A stretch of DNA of 64,000 bases from Sarocladium kiliense (lineage: Eukaryota > Ascomycota > Sordariomycetes > Hypocreales > Sarocladiaceae): assembly GCA_030734395.1 (NCBI GenBank), contig JAUZTG010000041.1, forward strand, positions 1,302,001 to 1,366,000, given 5' to 3'. The notes under the pieces are model-generated. The model worked only from the letters and a program-made list of their open reading frames with translations, did no database searches and was not told the origin of the DNA. A program made the position numbers and the translations under genes. Positions 1-11,794 of this stretch are shown piece by piece; positions within the stretch are counted from its first letter, which is position 1, and each line of letters starts with the position of its first letter.

Positions 1-3000
1 TCCTCTGAACCTGAATTTCAATGTCCGCCTCCCCGGTCACTTTGGCCAAGCTCCGTTTTGCCATGACACTACTCAGCTGATGTCTATTCGGCGTCTTTCG
101 ATCTGGCACAGTCCACCTTACCCGCAGTGATACGTGTATGCATCCACCAAAAGGTATCACTTGTTGCAATCTCGCATAACCGGATAGCCAGCTCCCATGT
201 TACTTCTCTGAACAAGTGGTCATACCCGAAATCCGATTCAAAAGACGTGGAGAGTCGTATGCTCTTATCGCCGTACTTGGAAACTGTGCTGACGAGCTTA
301 TGCCATGGCCCCTCACGCATTGTCAGATGACTTCCGCAGCGAGACGGCACCGGAACGCTACAGGTGCAAGCCTGTCACTACAGTGCTACTTATGGGACAC
401 AGTGAATCAATGGTGCAGGTTGCGACATTCCAACACCCTGGTCTCTTCGGTGAAATGTACACCCCGATCTTCATTCCGGTCGAGCCTCGGCGCGCTTGAG
501 AGATGACTGAGCTCCTTTGACGCCAGTGATTTGATCATCGCGTCTTCCGAAGTAGGTTTGGCTTGTCGAAAGAGGCGCGATAAAGCTGGGGCCCTTGCAC
601 ATGGATGAGCCAGCCCCGCCAGTTTACCTTGATCCAGCTCGTGAATCTCTCGGAGTCGCGGTCAGGTCTGTTGCGACGGATGTCTTATTTTCTGCCTCCA
701 GCTGACCCAGGTCCGACCGCTCCGGGACCCCTCCCGCTGCCACCATTCAAGGAGACGCCGCTGGTGAAGGAGGTCCTGCTCATCGGTTTGGTCCCAAAGT
801 CGGACTGGTGAGGCACGTTTGCAAAATGGCTGAACAATGGCCCGCGAATCAGCTGCGCTGGTTGCTTTCAGCCAACGCTGGAGCGCCGTCGCTAGAGGCT
901 TAGCTCATCGACTAGCAGCTTGGATTCTGCTATGACTGGCCACACGATCGCAATTCGACCACCGGTATAGGCAAGTCAGGCAGTACATCAATCGACACGA
1001 ACGAGAGGGGTCGAGGCGACGTTTAAAGTAAGCCAATGGAAGCCGATAGTTACCTGCTTCCAACCAACTCCGTACTGGCAACACGGAGCCTCTTGATTTT
1101 CCGATGAACGCATCAGGCTTGTCTCAGCCTCGAGCATCCGCACACGTTGGATGCAGAGGTGGACCAGGGTGCCTCTGGGGTGTGTGTGCGCCAGCGGGAA
1201 CCGTTCGACCAGGGTGGGCGAACGCACCAGAAGCGTGGCAGCCATGGGAAACCATGCATGTGTGTGTCTGTGTGTGTGAGAGGTGCGGGAACGATCGCGC
1301 GACCCCAGAGCCGTTCAACACCACCACCACCACCACTTTAACTCCCTTTACACTTTCCCATAGGAAGGTCTTGTTAGCTGCAAAATAGTGCCTGCAAGCC
1401 TACGAAGAGAACCGCATTTGAAGCCTTTGGGCCCCGCACACGTTACGATGGTGGCCTTGGCCGATGTAGCGAGGCACTGAGCCGGCGCTGAACCACACCT
1501 GTTGCCAACTGCCCAAGTCTCTCTAGCCCATGGTTCTCTTCCCCGCGTTTTGGTGTCAACCCTTGACGGTACAATGATGTGCGCTTGGGGGGCGCCAATG
1601 CTGGCCAGCCCTCCATTCTGGATGGGCCGAAGGACACCATAGGCCATGCAACAACGCATGCATCCAGGCACACGGGTCTCCACCGCTACACACCATCATA
1701 CGGCACTTGGGAATTGAACCAAGTTATGCCATCGTCATGTTTTGTTCGTGGCAGTCAACCACCCGCCTGGTACAAGCTCAGATCATCAACAGCCACAGCT
1801 ATTTCAGTGAGGTGCCTATCGTCAAACGATTGGCAATAAAACTGAGCGGCAGCGTGAGATCGGTGCCCGGATTCAGTTTCTCATGAGCACCTCCCACGCA
1901 CTGTCGTACAACTGCGCATAGATGGTATCCCTGTAAATGGCCTTCTGCACAGCTCCAGCTCCAGCTAGCAGACGCATTCAGTTCGACGGTGATGAATTGA
2001 TGCGCCGTTATTGGGTAGTTGTTGTCCCGTTTAGGGCTTTCGAAATTATCGTGCCTGTGACCTCGCTAAGAAATATTGCCCAACTACTTGGCTCCATCGG
2101 ATACTGTCATCAGCAAAACGCCTCCATCCTAGAAGGACGATCCTTAATCTGATACCTCGTCGTAAAGTTAGGAAAACATCAGTAAGTAGCAGGCCTCTGC
2201 GTCACAGGCGGTCGCTGGTCCCGTCTGTCGTTTCCCAACGATCAAGGCTCAAGGGACCAAATATTGGGCATCTCGATGTTCCTTTTGAACTTGCGTTCAA
2301 CGTCTGATTGCTTTAAGCTGACAAGCGGTGGCTACAAGCCATGCTTTTCTTCCCCCTGCGGGTTAGGTCTCCTATGGATTAGGTCAAGAAGCAGGCGAGT
2401 GAAAGAGGAATCTATGACACCATCTCTTACGACATCCAACGAGGGAACCTCCGTTGCTTGGCATGGCGTGAAATATAATCCGGACGAGAGATTTGCTTTG
2501 ACTTGACGAGCAGCCACAAAATTGGGAGATCATGTGGTGCAAGTTCAACGTCATCATCGTCGTCTGCGAGGAACAAGCGCCGTGTTGCGGCGGTACAGTT
2601 TTCTTGGCCTTGCCTAGTACCTGAGCAACACGCACCTAAGGTGTCAATGTGATCTCGCCTGATTAGGGAGCCACTCAGGGAGAGTAAACGTTCTCTTTGC
2701 TCAGATGTTCTTGAGGACGTTCTGGTTAGTGTGATGTAGGGCCTCCGACACGGGCGAGTCCCACGATGCAAAACAGAGGCAACAATAAGGCGTCTATTGT
2801 GAGTCCAAGCATGCTTGCGATAGGCCGCCTTCGATGCAATAAGCAGCTGCATCCTGCGGCCTTGCCCAACAAGACCATACTTGTCGAGATATCGATGTGT
2901 TCGCCATAAATTTGTGTTGATAGGTGAAATGGGTACACAAGCGGGATGGCGGGGCAGCACCGCGTATCGATAAGAGAAATCCTTAGTCACCTTGGGACGA

Positions 3001-3124
3001 TATCTCAACTTCGCCTCGACCAAGGCTTGCGATGCGAGCTTCTCCAATCCCGCAACAACCACCTTTCGAAGCCGCAAACGTCGTCTGCTGATTGCGGCGA
3101 AGGCGTTTTGTTTCAATCGTCAAG
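1..3124. other. Spacer with no supported gene
   Basis: No open frame here reads like a known protein or shows convincing splice sites. A 229-codon open frame on the minus strand (about 2427-3116) runs up to the Dis3 start. Its composition is arginine-rich and disordered and nothing in it is recognisable, so I do not call it. The stretch includes a TG-rich tract near 1257-1280 and a short CAC-trinucleotide run near 1319-1337. The last few hundred bases should contain the Dis3 promoter. Confidence 0.5.
1257..1337. repeat. TG-rich and CAC-trinucleotide microsatellites
   Basis: Two simple-sequence tracts lie close together: an interrupted (TG)n run at about 1257-1280 and about six CAC units at 1319-1337. 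Both sit in non-coding DNA and I see no function. Confidence 0.6.
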
Positions 3125-6100
3125 ATGACGAGCCTCAAACGCGCCCATGAGATGAATGCGCTCGCTTCCAACATCTCAAGCAAAACCTATGTTCGTTCAA
3201 CTAGGAGCGGCAAGGTCCAGAAGATTGTGCGCGAAGTCTACCTGAGGACAGATATACCATGCTCTAGCAGGCTTTGCCATGCTTGCCTTGAGCATGCGCC
3301 TCGAAATGCAACACAACAGAGTTAGTCCTTTCCGACCAGAACTGTTGCCCAGAGTATGCCTAACCTTCTTGACAAAGGTCAACCCTTCGTCCTTTCGGAT
3401 AAGCCAGCTGGGACCAAGGAGTTCCCCCAAGGTCACTACTTGATGCCCGACACGAACGCACTCCTCAACGCTATGGACCTCTTCGAGCAGACCTCATCCT
3501 TCTACGATGTCATCATTCTTCAGACTGTCCTCGAGGAGGTCCGGAATCGATCGCTACCACTTTACAACCGGCTTGTTGGCCTCACTCAAAGCGAAGACAA
3601 GCGCTTCTATGTCTTCTTCAACGACTTCAGACTAGAGACGTACGCGCAGCGCGAGCCCAATGAGACCGTAAATGACCGCAACGATCGAGCTGTCAGACTG
3701 GCGCTTAAGTGGTACGGCGAGCATCTGGCCCGGACGAAAGCTCCAAAAGTCCCTGCGGTTGTAATGCTAAGTGATGACCGAGAGAACTTGAGGAAGGCGC
3801 GTGAAGAGGGTCTTCATGCCTCGACTCTCAGAGATTATGTCAAGGGACTTGAGAACGGAGAGAGCCTGTTGGATATGGTTGCGGAATCGCTAAACGCTGG
3901 AGGCTTTAAGAAGCTCGGGGCGATGCTTTATCCTGAGTACTATACACTCTCTCGCATGATGACGGGAGTGAAGGCCGGACTGATGCACCAAGGTGTATTC
4001 AACGTGTCGCCCTACAACTACCTGGAGGGCTCCATCAAGGTTCCGGCATTCCCCAAACCGCTTTTGATTTTGGGACGTGACAACATCAATCGCGCTGTTG
4101 ACGGAGACGTCGTCGTCGTCGAGGTTCTCCCCCAGGACCAGTGGAAGGAACCGTCTACGAAGATCATCGAGGAAGAAGCCATCACTCGTGACGAGAATGC
4201 AGATGCTGAAGCCGAACAAGATATTGTTTCGGAGAAGGAACGCAAGGCACTGCAGGATGAGGTGAAGAAGACACACAAAGGAAATTCAGAAGGTCGACCA
4301 CAGCCTACTGCGAAGGTTGTCGGTGTCATCAAGCGCAACTGGCGACAGTACGTTGGCCACATTGATCCGTCATCAGCCAGTAAATCATCAACCCAAGGCC
4401 GCAAGCAAGACAGTGTCTTCTTGATCCCCATGGACAAGAAGATCCCCAAGATCCGTCTCCGCACGAGGCAGACTTCAGAGCTGTTGGGAAAGAGACTTCT
4501 CGTTACCATGGATGCCTGGGAAAGGGATTCTAGACACCCCGTCGGTCATTTCGTTCGCGCTCTCGGCGAGCTGGAAACCAAGGCAGCTGAGACTGAAGCG
4601 TTATTACTGGAGTGGGATGTTCAGTACCGGCCATTCCCCAAGACGGTGCTTGACTGTTTGCCTACAGAGGGCCACAACTGGAAAGTCCCGGAGAGCAAAG
4701 AAGACCCCGGCTGGCGGGATCGTGTTGATCTCCGAGATCTACTGATTTGCAGTATCGACCCCCCCGGCTGTCAAGACATCGACGATGCCCTTCACGCAAG
4801 GAAGCTTCCTAACGGCAATTATGAAGTTGGAGTACACATTGCGGATGTCTCGAACTTTGTCAAACCAGCAAACGCCATGGATACGGAGGCAAGTTTACGT
4901 GGCACAACTGTGTACCTCGTCGATAAGCGCATCGACATGTTGCCTATGCTCCTCGGCACAGATCTCTGCTCCTTAAAGCCCTATGTTGAGCGGTTTGCCT
5001 TCTCTGTGATTTGGGAGGTCGACGAGAACGCCGATATTATCAACGTTCGCTTCACCAAGTCTGTCATCAAGTCTCGTGAAGCGTTCAGCTACGAACAAGC
5101 ACAGCTGCGCATCGATGACGCATCGCAGCAGGATGATCTCACCAATGGCATGCGCATGCTGCTCATGCTATCCAAGAAGCTCAAACAGAAGCGCATGGAC
5201 GCCGGAGCGCTGAGCCTTTCGTCTCCGGAGGTCAAGGTTGAAACAGAGTCCGAGACCTCTGACCCGATTGACGTGAAGACGAAGCAGCTTCTTGATACCA
5301 ACTCCCTTGTTGAAGAGTTCATGTTGTTCGCTAATATTAGCGTCGCTGCGAAGATCTATGAGGCGTTCCCTCAGACGGCTATCTTGCGTCGTCACGGTGC
5401 GCCACCAAAGACCAACTTCGACGAGCTTGCCAATCAGCTCCGCGTCAAGAAGGGCATGGAGTTACGTGTCGATTCGAGTAAAGCCCTTGCTGACTCTCTC
5501 GATAAATGCGTCGACCCTGCCAATCCATTCTTCAACACCCTTGTCCGTATCCTCGCCACGCGGTGCATGATGAGTGCCGAGTATTTCTGCTCCGGCACCC
5601 AAGCATACCCCGAATTCCGCCACTATGGTCTTGCATCCGAGATCTACACACACTTCACGTCCCCTATCCGTCGATACGCTGATCTCATCGCCCATCGTCA
5701 GCTCGCTGCCGCTATCGACTACGAAGCTGTACATCCCTCCGTTCGCAGCCGCGGTCGCCTCGAAGCCGTCTGCAAGAACATCAACGTTCGACACCGCAAC
5801 GCACAAATGGCCGGACGCGCCAGTATCGCATACTACGTCGGCCAGGCTCTCAAGGGCAAAGTCGCAGAGGAGGAAGCCTTCGTCATGAAGATATTCAGCA
5901 ACGGCTTCGTGGTTCTGGTGCCGCGCTTCGGTATCGATGGACTGATTCGGCTGAGGGACCTTGCGGAGCCGGAGCCGGAGAGTGAATTTGATGCTGAGAA
6001 CTGGACATTGACGACGAGTGGAAGCAGAGACTTGAAGATTGAGCTGTTTCAGAAGGTTAAGGTCAGAGTGCAGGATGAGAAGGATGAGAAGACGGGGAAG

Positions 6101-6133
6101 AGAGGCGTCAAGATGACGCTCATCAGCGCTTAG
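3125..6133 (+). CDS. DIS3: Exosome 3'-5' exoribonuclease and endonuclease Dis3/Rrp44
   Basis: Catalytic subunit of the nuclear and cytoplasmic RNA exosome, which degrades and trims rRNA precursors and aberrant RNAs. Model: exons 3125-3320 and 3378-6133, 983 residues (the yeast protein is about 1000). The 57-nt intron has a GTTAGT donor, a CTAAC branch point and an AAAG acceptor. Splicing it out joins a cysteine-containing N-terminal segment (the CR3 region, CSSRLCHAC) to PFVLSDKPAG just before the PIN domain, whose DTNALL motif carries a metal-binding Asp. Cold-shock/OB regions follow, then the RNB domain with the signature CSIDPPGCQDIDDALHA holding the catalytic aspartates, YLVDKRIDMLP and HFTSPIRRYAD, and a C-terminal S1-like domain. 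An ATG 33 nt upstream in frame exists, but the start at 3125 gives the usual MTSLKR-type N-terminus. Family assignment is firm. Confidence 0.97.
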
Positions 6134-6156
6134 AGGATGTGGACAATGGGTTTTCA

Positions 6157-6166
6157 ATAAATAAAG
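6157..6166 (+). terminator. Polyadenylation-type signal for DIS3
   Basis: Overlapping AATAAA hexamers (AATAAATAAA) start 24 nt after the DIS3 stop codon, in the short spacer where DIS3 and NUG1 converge. The match to the canonical signal is visible. Its use as the actual cleavage signal is inferred. Confidence 0.5.
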
Positions 6167-6341
6167 GGAATGGATATCACGGCACAAACAGCAAAGAGGA
6201 AATGAAAAGGATAACGTAAACCTTGAATTTTGATTCGAGGCATGTTCATGACTGTCTATGGCCCAGTATTTCTCCAATCCAACGCCGTACACCAAATGAT
6301 TGACAAGCAAATGAGTGATTTCCGGAAATACCACTCTGATT

Positions 6342-8072
6342 TTATTGCTCCATCGGCTCGACATCCTCCGCATCAGCAGCGTTGTCTCCCCAGAGCCCAT
6401 CAAGCTTGAACTCAGCAGCCCACTCCGTGACAATCTGCTTCTGGTCGGGCGTGACATCGTCTTGGCCAACAACCTTCACTGCGCCCTTCGTGGAAACATC
6501 AGCGGAGCCAACAGCCAGGACTGGTGGATCAACCCAGCCCTGAATACGGCCGTCGCGCCAGTCTGTCACGACAGTCATGGCAGCGCCACTGAGGTTGGGG
6601 ACACCGCCCCTGCCGAGCCTGCCACGCTTGCGGGCAACCTGGACAAGGAAGTCGGTTGTGACATCGCCGTCAGCTCTGTTAGGCATGAGCGCAGGAATGT
6701 CGTATACATCGGTGAGCTTCTGCATGAGGTCGGGTGAGCTGGAGAGACGGCGCAGAAGGAGATTGACAGCCGGGATCGGGTCATCAATCTGCTTCGGTGG
6801 GACCGCATTGAGGAGAACAAGGTGAGCGTGCGCTTCGGTGGCGTTCTTGAGGCTGACGAGACCGGCGGACTGCACGGATGATGAAGAGGGGAAGACGACT
6901 CCAGGAGAATCGAGCAGCGTGAGCTTACTGTCGATCTTGACAGCGCGGATACTAGTCGTGACACCAGCCTCTGCACCAGCAGGGCAAGCCTTTGCAGCAC
7001 TGCTACCTCGTCCACTCATACGACTCAAAAGAGCGTTGATCACAGAGCTCTTGCCAACATTGGGGTATCCAATAACACCGACCGAAACCGCACGCTTCAG
7101 CTCCTTCGCATTGGCAAAGCTCTTCAGAGCCTTGAAGAGCGCAGCAGAGGTGCTTTGAGCAGTGAGATCGCGGTGATTGAAAATATGTGCGTTCGGAGCA
7201 GCGCCGGCAGCGCGCAGAGGAAGGGTAGGGAAGTATCGGCGGAGGTAGACAAGCCAGTCGCGGAGGACCTTGGGAGGGATGAGGTCGATCTTGTTGACGA
7301 CGAGGATGAGACGCTTGCCACCTGCGGCAGCGGCCATGATGCTGCGCTCAACGTCGCGGGAGCGAGTGCCCTCGGGGTCGCGGGCGTCGAGGACGTAAAG
7401 GACGACGTCGGCTTGCTCGATGACGGACTTGAAGACCTTGTCGTAGGTCTTGCGGGAGGAGGCTTGTCCGACAGAAACTTGGCCGGCGTCAGAATCGTTG
7501 CCATCGTCAGAGTCATCTTCGTCCATTGCATCGTCTTGGAGAGTGCGGTCGTAGCTGTCGGCGGCGGCACGGGCACTGGCAAGAAGAGCAGCCATTGGGT
7601 TCGACTCGTCGACATCCTCATCCATATCCTCATCATCAAACTCCCCATCTTCCTCCTCGCCATCCACGGCCGCTCCACCGGTAACGCCAGCCTCGGTAAC
7701 AGCATCAGCCCCAGCGCCGGTCCTTGCAGCCTTTGCCATCTCCCTCCTCTTCTGCGCAGCTTCTGCCTTGCGTAGACGATTCTCCTCGATTTCCTCGAGC
7801 AGCTTCGCCTTGTACGGGAAGAGGTTGGGAATACCGGGATCCTTCTTGAGCTTGGAGCGCCATTCTGGGTTCTTCTTTTCGAGCTTGCGCTGCTTCTTTT
7901 GTTTTGCTGAGGAAGCCTTCTCGATCTTGTGGCGAAGGCGGGAGGTGCCTCGCTTGGAGGTGGGCTCTGGAGAAGGGAATGGCTGTTAGTTCTGGGAAAT
8001 CTGTAGTGCACCTGTTGAGGATTTATTGCAGTGACTGCACTTACTCTTCGGTTTGTTTATTGATCCTGCCAT
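6342..8072 (-). CDS. NUG1: Nucleolar GTPase Nug1 (GNL3L/nucleostemin family)
   Basis: GTPase needed for assembly and nuclear export of pre-60S ribosomal particles. Model on the minus strand: exon 1 8072-8045 and exon 2 7966-6342, 550 residues. The intron has a GTAAGT donor, an AACTAAC branch point and a CTCCAG acceptor. The first exon encodes only nine complete codons (MAGSINKPK). Splicing restores a lysine-rich N-terminal domain of the Grn1 type (KRGTSRLRHKIEKAS). The GTPase motifs come in the permuted order diagnostic of the family: G4 VNKIDL first, then G1 GYPNVGKSS, a GVTTS switch and G3 DSPGVV. An acidic D/E stretch precedes them. It shares a divergent promoter with the SF3A2 gene and converges on DIS3. 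Confidence 0.95.
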
Positions 8073-8371
8073 CTTGTCGGTGTCGTGACAAAGAATAGCA
8101 AAGGGCAATGAAGCAGAAGGTGTTGTCTACGCTTCTCTGTGGTCGCCGCCACTTTTTTTTTCTGCTGCTTCAACTTTTTTTCCCCGCGAAAAAGGCACCT
8201 GCGCCAGGACCCTCTGTGTTCCAAAACGGGCCTAGTGCGTTTTCCTGCCTAGCATCAGGATCATCGCGACGCAACGTCCAACAAACCCGCCAACCACCTT
8301 TTCCTTCCAGCACGCGATCATCATCCGCCTTAATCCTCACCGACTCGTGCCGAAATTTGACACTCACAATA
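8073..8371. promoter_or_regulatory. Divergent promoter of NUG1 and SF3A2
   Basis: Only 299 bp separate the two start codons, which point away from each other, so both promoters and 5' leaders must lie here. Two thymidine tracts (8154-8161 and 8175-8181) sit near the middle. Such T tracts commonly keep nucleosomes off fungal promoters. No clear TATA box is visible. The boundaries are inferred from the gene models. Confidence 0.6.
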
Positions 8372-9097
8372 ATGGATTATCAAAACCGTGCTGGCTCCAA
8401 GTTCGGCGGCGGCGGCGTGGCCTCGCAGTCTGCCACCAACGCCGACCGTCGCGAACGTCTGCGCAAACTCGCCCTCGAAACCATCGATCTCGACAAAGAC
8501 CCTTACTTCTTCCGCAACCACGTTGGCTCCTTCGAATGTCGCCTCTGCCTTACAGTCCACCAGAATGACGGCTCCTATCTCGCTCACACCCAGGGCCGAA
8601 AGCATCAGACCAACCTTGCACGCCGTGCAGCCCGCGAGGCAAAGGAAGGCAAGGCGCGAGAGGGACAGATTGATCCTGCGACTGGTCTTCCAGTCGGCAG
8701 CAGTGCTATTCACGCTCAACGCCGCAACCTTGTCAAGATCGGACGCCCGGGATACAAGATCACCAAGATCAGGGATCCTGTCTCACGTCAACAAGGTCTG
8801 CTCTTCCAACTGCAGTATCCTGACGCACCGCCCGAGACGAGCCCCAAGTGGCAGGTGATGAACGCCTTCACCCAGCGCGTGGAGGAGGCCGACAAGAACT
8901 TCCAGTACCTCGTTGTTGCAGCCGAGCCGTACGAGACAGTTGCTTTCAAAGTTCCTGCTAGGGAGCTGGACAAGCGAGAAGACCGGCAATTCAGCTTCTG
9001 GGATCCGGATGCCAAGGAGTATTGGATACAGGTCATGTTCATGACGGAGCGCGAAGAGCGCTTTAATGCTGCACCAGGCTTGACAGCAAGGAGGTGA
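8372..9097 (+). CDS. PRP11: Splicing factor 3A subunit 2 (Prp11), U2 snRNP
   Basis: Component of the SF3a complex of the U2 snRNP, required for branch-site recognition during pre-mRNA splicing. Single exon of 241 residues starting MDYQNRAGSKFGGGG, a near-invariant SF3A2 N-terminus. The open frame extends further upstream, but that part lies in the promoter and is low-complexity. A matrin-type C2H2 zinc finger occupies about residues 47-75 (FECRLCLTVH ... HTQGRKHQTNL). The conserved core follows (GRPGYKITK, PKWQVMNAFTQ, YLVVAAEPYETVAFK, DREDRQFSFWD-like segment, WIQVMF). The protein ends soon after the core and lacks the proline-rich tail of animal SF3A2, as expected for fungi. Confidence 0.95.
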   Translation: MDYQNRAGSKFGGGGVASQSATNADRRERLRKLALETIDLDKDPYFFRNHVGSFECRLCLTVHQNDGSYLAHTQGRKHQTNLARRAAREAKEGKAREGQIDPATGLPVGSSAIHAQRRNLVKIGRPGYKITKIRDPVSRQQGLLFQLQYPDAPPETSPKWQVMNAFTQRVEEADKNFQYLVVAAEPYETVAFKVPARELDKREDRQFSFWDPDAKEYWIQVMFMTEREERFNAAPGLTARR

Positions 9098-9671
9098 CGA
9101 AGTTGCGCAAGGGGTTCACGAAGATGCACTCGCAAGGGCGACGAGGTTGTATACCAGCGAACGACAGCATGCCACTTTCAGGAAGTGATTTAGCGCTAGA
9201 TCTGAGGCTACTGACAGCCCACATGATACCCGGGGCCAGGACAGAAGCAGCCTCTGGCCCGTGGTGGTCATTAGCAGTGCCAGGTGACAAGGCTGAGCAC
9301 GGCAGGCAAGATCGGAAGAGCCCGCCCTACGACTATCGAAGCAGGTTCAGGGAAATCTCTCTGAATAGGTATTTCTCCGCTAAAGGGACAGTCCAAACAT
9401 ACCTCTGATTGCTAGGAGTCTATTCACCGTCGAAAATACTCGTATAGGGGAACCAGTCTCCTCGGAGGTTTCATTCCAATAGCTTCTTCTAGCTACTAGC
9501 TTCCACACTAGATGTATATGCGTCCTAATATCACATCAAGGCTACCACATTTGTTTCTCTTGAACATGGCCTTTGGCCATCAAGCCTCCGCTAACTTTCT
9601 ATGCATGCACCCGCCCGGCCTCCCTGCAAGTTCTCGCACATGCCATGACCTTTCCTTCCATCATCCCCTCC
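9098..9671. other. Convergent spacer between SF3A2 and COT-1 genes
   Basis: 574 bp between two stop codons. It should hold both 3' untranslated regions. No gene or repeat was seen. Confidence 0.5.
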
Positions 9672-11794
9672 TTAGCGGCTGTAGCTGGTATCGAAACGCT
9701 TGAACGTGTATCCCAAGAATGGCAGGCTCGACTCGAGCGACTCCTCCATGGGTCCAGCCTGACCCCGTTGCATGGCCTGTGCCTTCAACACTGTCGCGTT
9801 GTCGGTCTGGTCGATCTCGTCTGTGGGGAAGTACGTGGTGTCGATGTTGGAGGTGAGACGCGGCTCGAACGGCGCGCGAATGCGGCGCAGACTGTCAAAG
9901 TCGACGCCACGGAAGAAGGCGTGGTTCTTGATCTCCTGGGCACCTAGTCTGCCCAGACGGTTCTCCGTGTTGCACACCATGCTGTTGATAAACGTGTCAG
10001 TAATCCCGCTTTTGTGCTTGGTTGTGGGGAATGAGATCGGGTTAGAGTCGGACATACCTCCTGATCAGGTTCTCGGCCTCGACACCCAAAGTGATATCAT
10101 CGGGGAAGTACAGAGTCTGTCTCCAGTTCACGATCTTACGGTACGTGTCGTGGCTGTCCTCGGCGCAGAACGGCGGCCAGCCAACAAGGCACTCGAACAT
10201 AATCGTTCCGAGGGACCACCAATCGCAGTCGAACGAGTAACCATGGCCAGTGAAAATCTCAGGGGCAATGTAGTCAGGCGTTCCGACAGTTGAATAGGCC
10301 ATGAGTCTTCGAGACCGACGCCAATCGTTGATCTGGGATCGGTTGCTGACAGTCAGATTAATCTGGTCGATAGCCACGGAGCTTCGGTCGCGAGGGCGGT
10401 TTGATCGCCCTTGCATGAGCTGCTGGTAGTAATTGTTATCGTGTAGTCTATGGAAGCCTGTTGAGAGACCAAAGTCTGTGAGTTTGACATGACCGCCACG
10501 GTCGAGCAGAATGTTGTCTGGCTTGATGTCACTGGAAGCGGTCAGCACGATGATACAAACATAAAGGTTGTCACAACCCACCGGTGAATGTAGCCAAGCT
10601 GGTGAACGGCATCAATGGCCAGTACAATCTCGGCAATGTAGAAACGCGTGATGTCCTCCGAGAAGATTTCATACTTGATGAGCATAGTCATGAGATCGCC
10701 GCCTGGCAAGAACTCCATGAGCATGTACAGAAAGTACGAGTCCTGGAAGGTCGTGTACAGCTTCACAACCCACGGACTGTCAGAATCCGCGAGAATATCA
10801 CGCTCTGACCGCACATGCGCAAGCTGATCCTTCTTGAACATCTCCGTCTTGATCAGGGACTTCATGGCATACACCTTGCCATCGCCACGCTTCTGGACCA
10901 GCTTGACCTCGCCGAAAGCACCCTTGCCGATGATCTTGACAGTGGTGTAGTTCTCGGGCTTCTCCTTGGTGCGCAGGAAGCGGAGATACTGACCCTCCTT
11001 GCGGCCGGCTGTTGACCAGAGCTGCTCCTTGCGAGCGGGGTTCTGGCTTGGGTCCTGAAGCTTCTGTTCCAGCTCGCTTTGTCTACAGTTATATCCAATT
11101 AGCAGTTGCATAGCACGTCGCTTGGGGCTGTGGATAGGATATACCTTTGGTTCCGCTCTCTCGCACGCTTCACGCTGTCCTTGAAGAAGTCGGACGCAAG
11201 TTGCGAGCATTTCTTCTGGTTGCTATTGGCGTTCGGACCGTACTTATCGGGGTTCCGCTCAGGTGCCGGCTGGAAGGTCTGTGCTGGTGAAGCAGCCTGA
11301 GATGGAACAGCGGGATAGTTGGCATAGCTGGGAGGCCCTTGCTGGCCAGTTGCACCGGCAGTCCTTGGGCGCTGGGAAGGCGAAGGTCCCCTTCCGTTGT
11401 ACTGAGCATTTCTCGCAGCACCGCCGAGGTTCTGGTGAGAGAACTGGTGGGCAAGACCGGTGTTCGGGTCATTGGTTCCGGGGGTATTGGATCGTGGCTG
11501 GTAGGCATTGGCTTGAGGGTTGCCGTAGTCGTTCAGCTGCTGACCGCCGTACGGCTGCTGCTGCTGGTATTGCTGGCCCTGCGGGAAATAGGCATTCTGT
11601 GCGTAGCCGTAGCCTTGCTGAGGCTGCTGGTGCTGCTGCGACTGCATGCCGCCTGGTTGGCCCGATGTTGGGAAGACAGGCTGCGGGAAGGTCGAGGGCG
11701 TTGTGGGATAGGTTCGATCGTTAGGAGCGGCACCGAGTCGATCGTTGCCGTTGAAGTTGAGGTAGAGACGGTTGTTGTTTGCGTTTGCGTCCAT
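9672..11794 (-). CDS. cot-1: NDR-family serine/threonine kinase COT-1 (Orb6/Cbk1)
   Basis: AGC-type kinase controlling polarised hyphal tip growth and branching in the RAM/MOR pathway. Minus-strand exons: 11794-11145, 11082-10582, 10531-10058 and 9981-9672, 644 residues. Three short introns (49-76 nt) keep phase and rebuild family motifs. The N-terminal ~200 residues are Gln/Pro/Asn-rich and disordered and include YPTTPSTFPQPVFP, typical of COT-1. A Mob-binding basic segment follows. The kinase domain has the glycine loop GKGAFGEV (about 269-276), the ATP-binding Lys in YAMK (about 291), HRDIKPDN with catalytic Asp about 385, DFG about 403-405, an NDR-type insert rich in basic residues before the activation segment, and a C-terminal hydrophobic motif LGYTFKRF. 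The gene is divergent from TIM54 and separated from it by a long leader region. Confidence 0.96.

Noticed and set aside
2427..3116. 229-codon minus-strand open frame just upstream of DIS3
   Set aside because: Arg/Ser-rich composition with no domain, no signal peptide and no splice pattern. It overlaps the DIS3 promoter, so most likely chance.
5462..6472. 336-codon minus-strand open frame over the end of DIS3
   Set aside because: It lies antisense to well-conserved DIS3 codons and has no recognisable motif.
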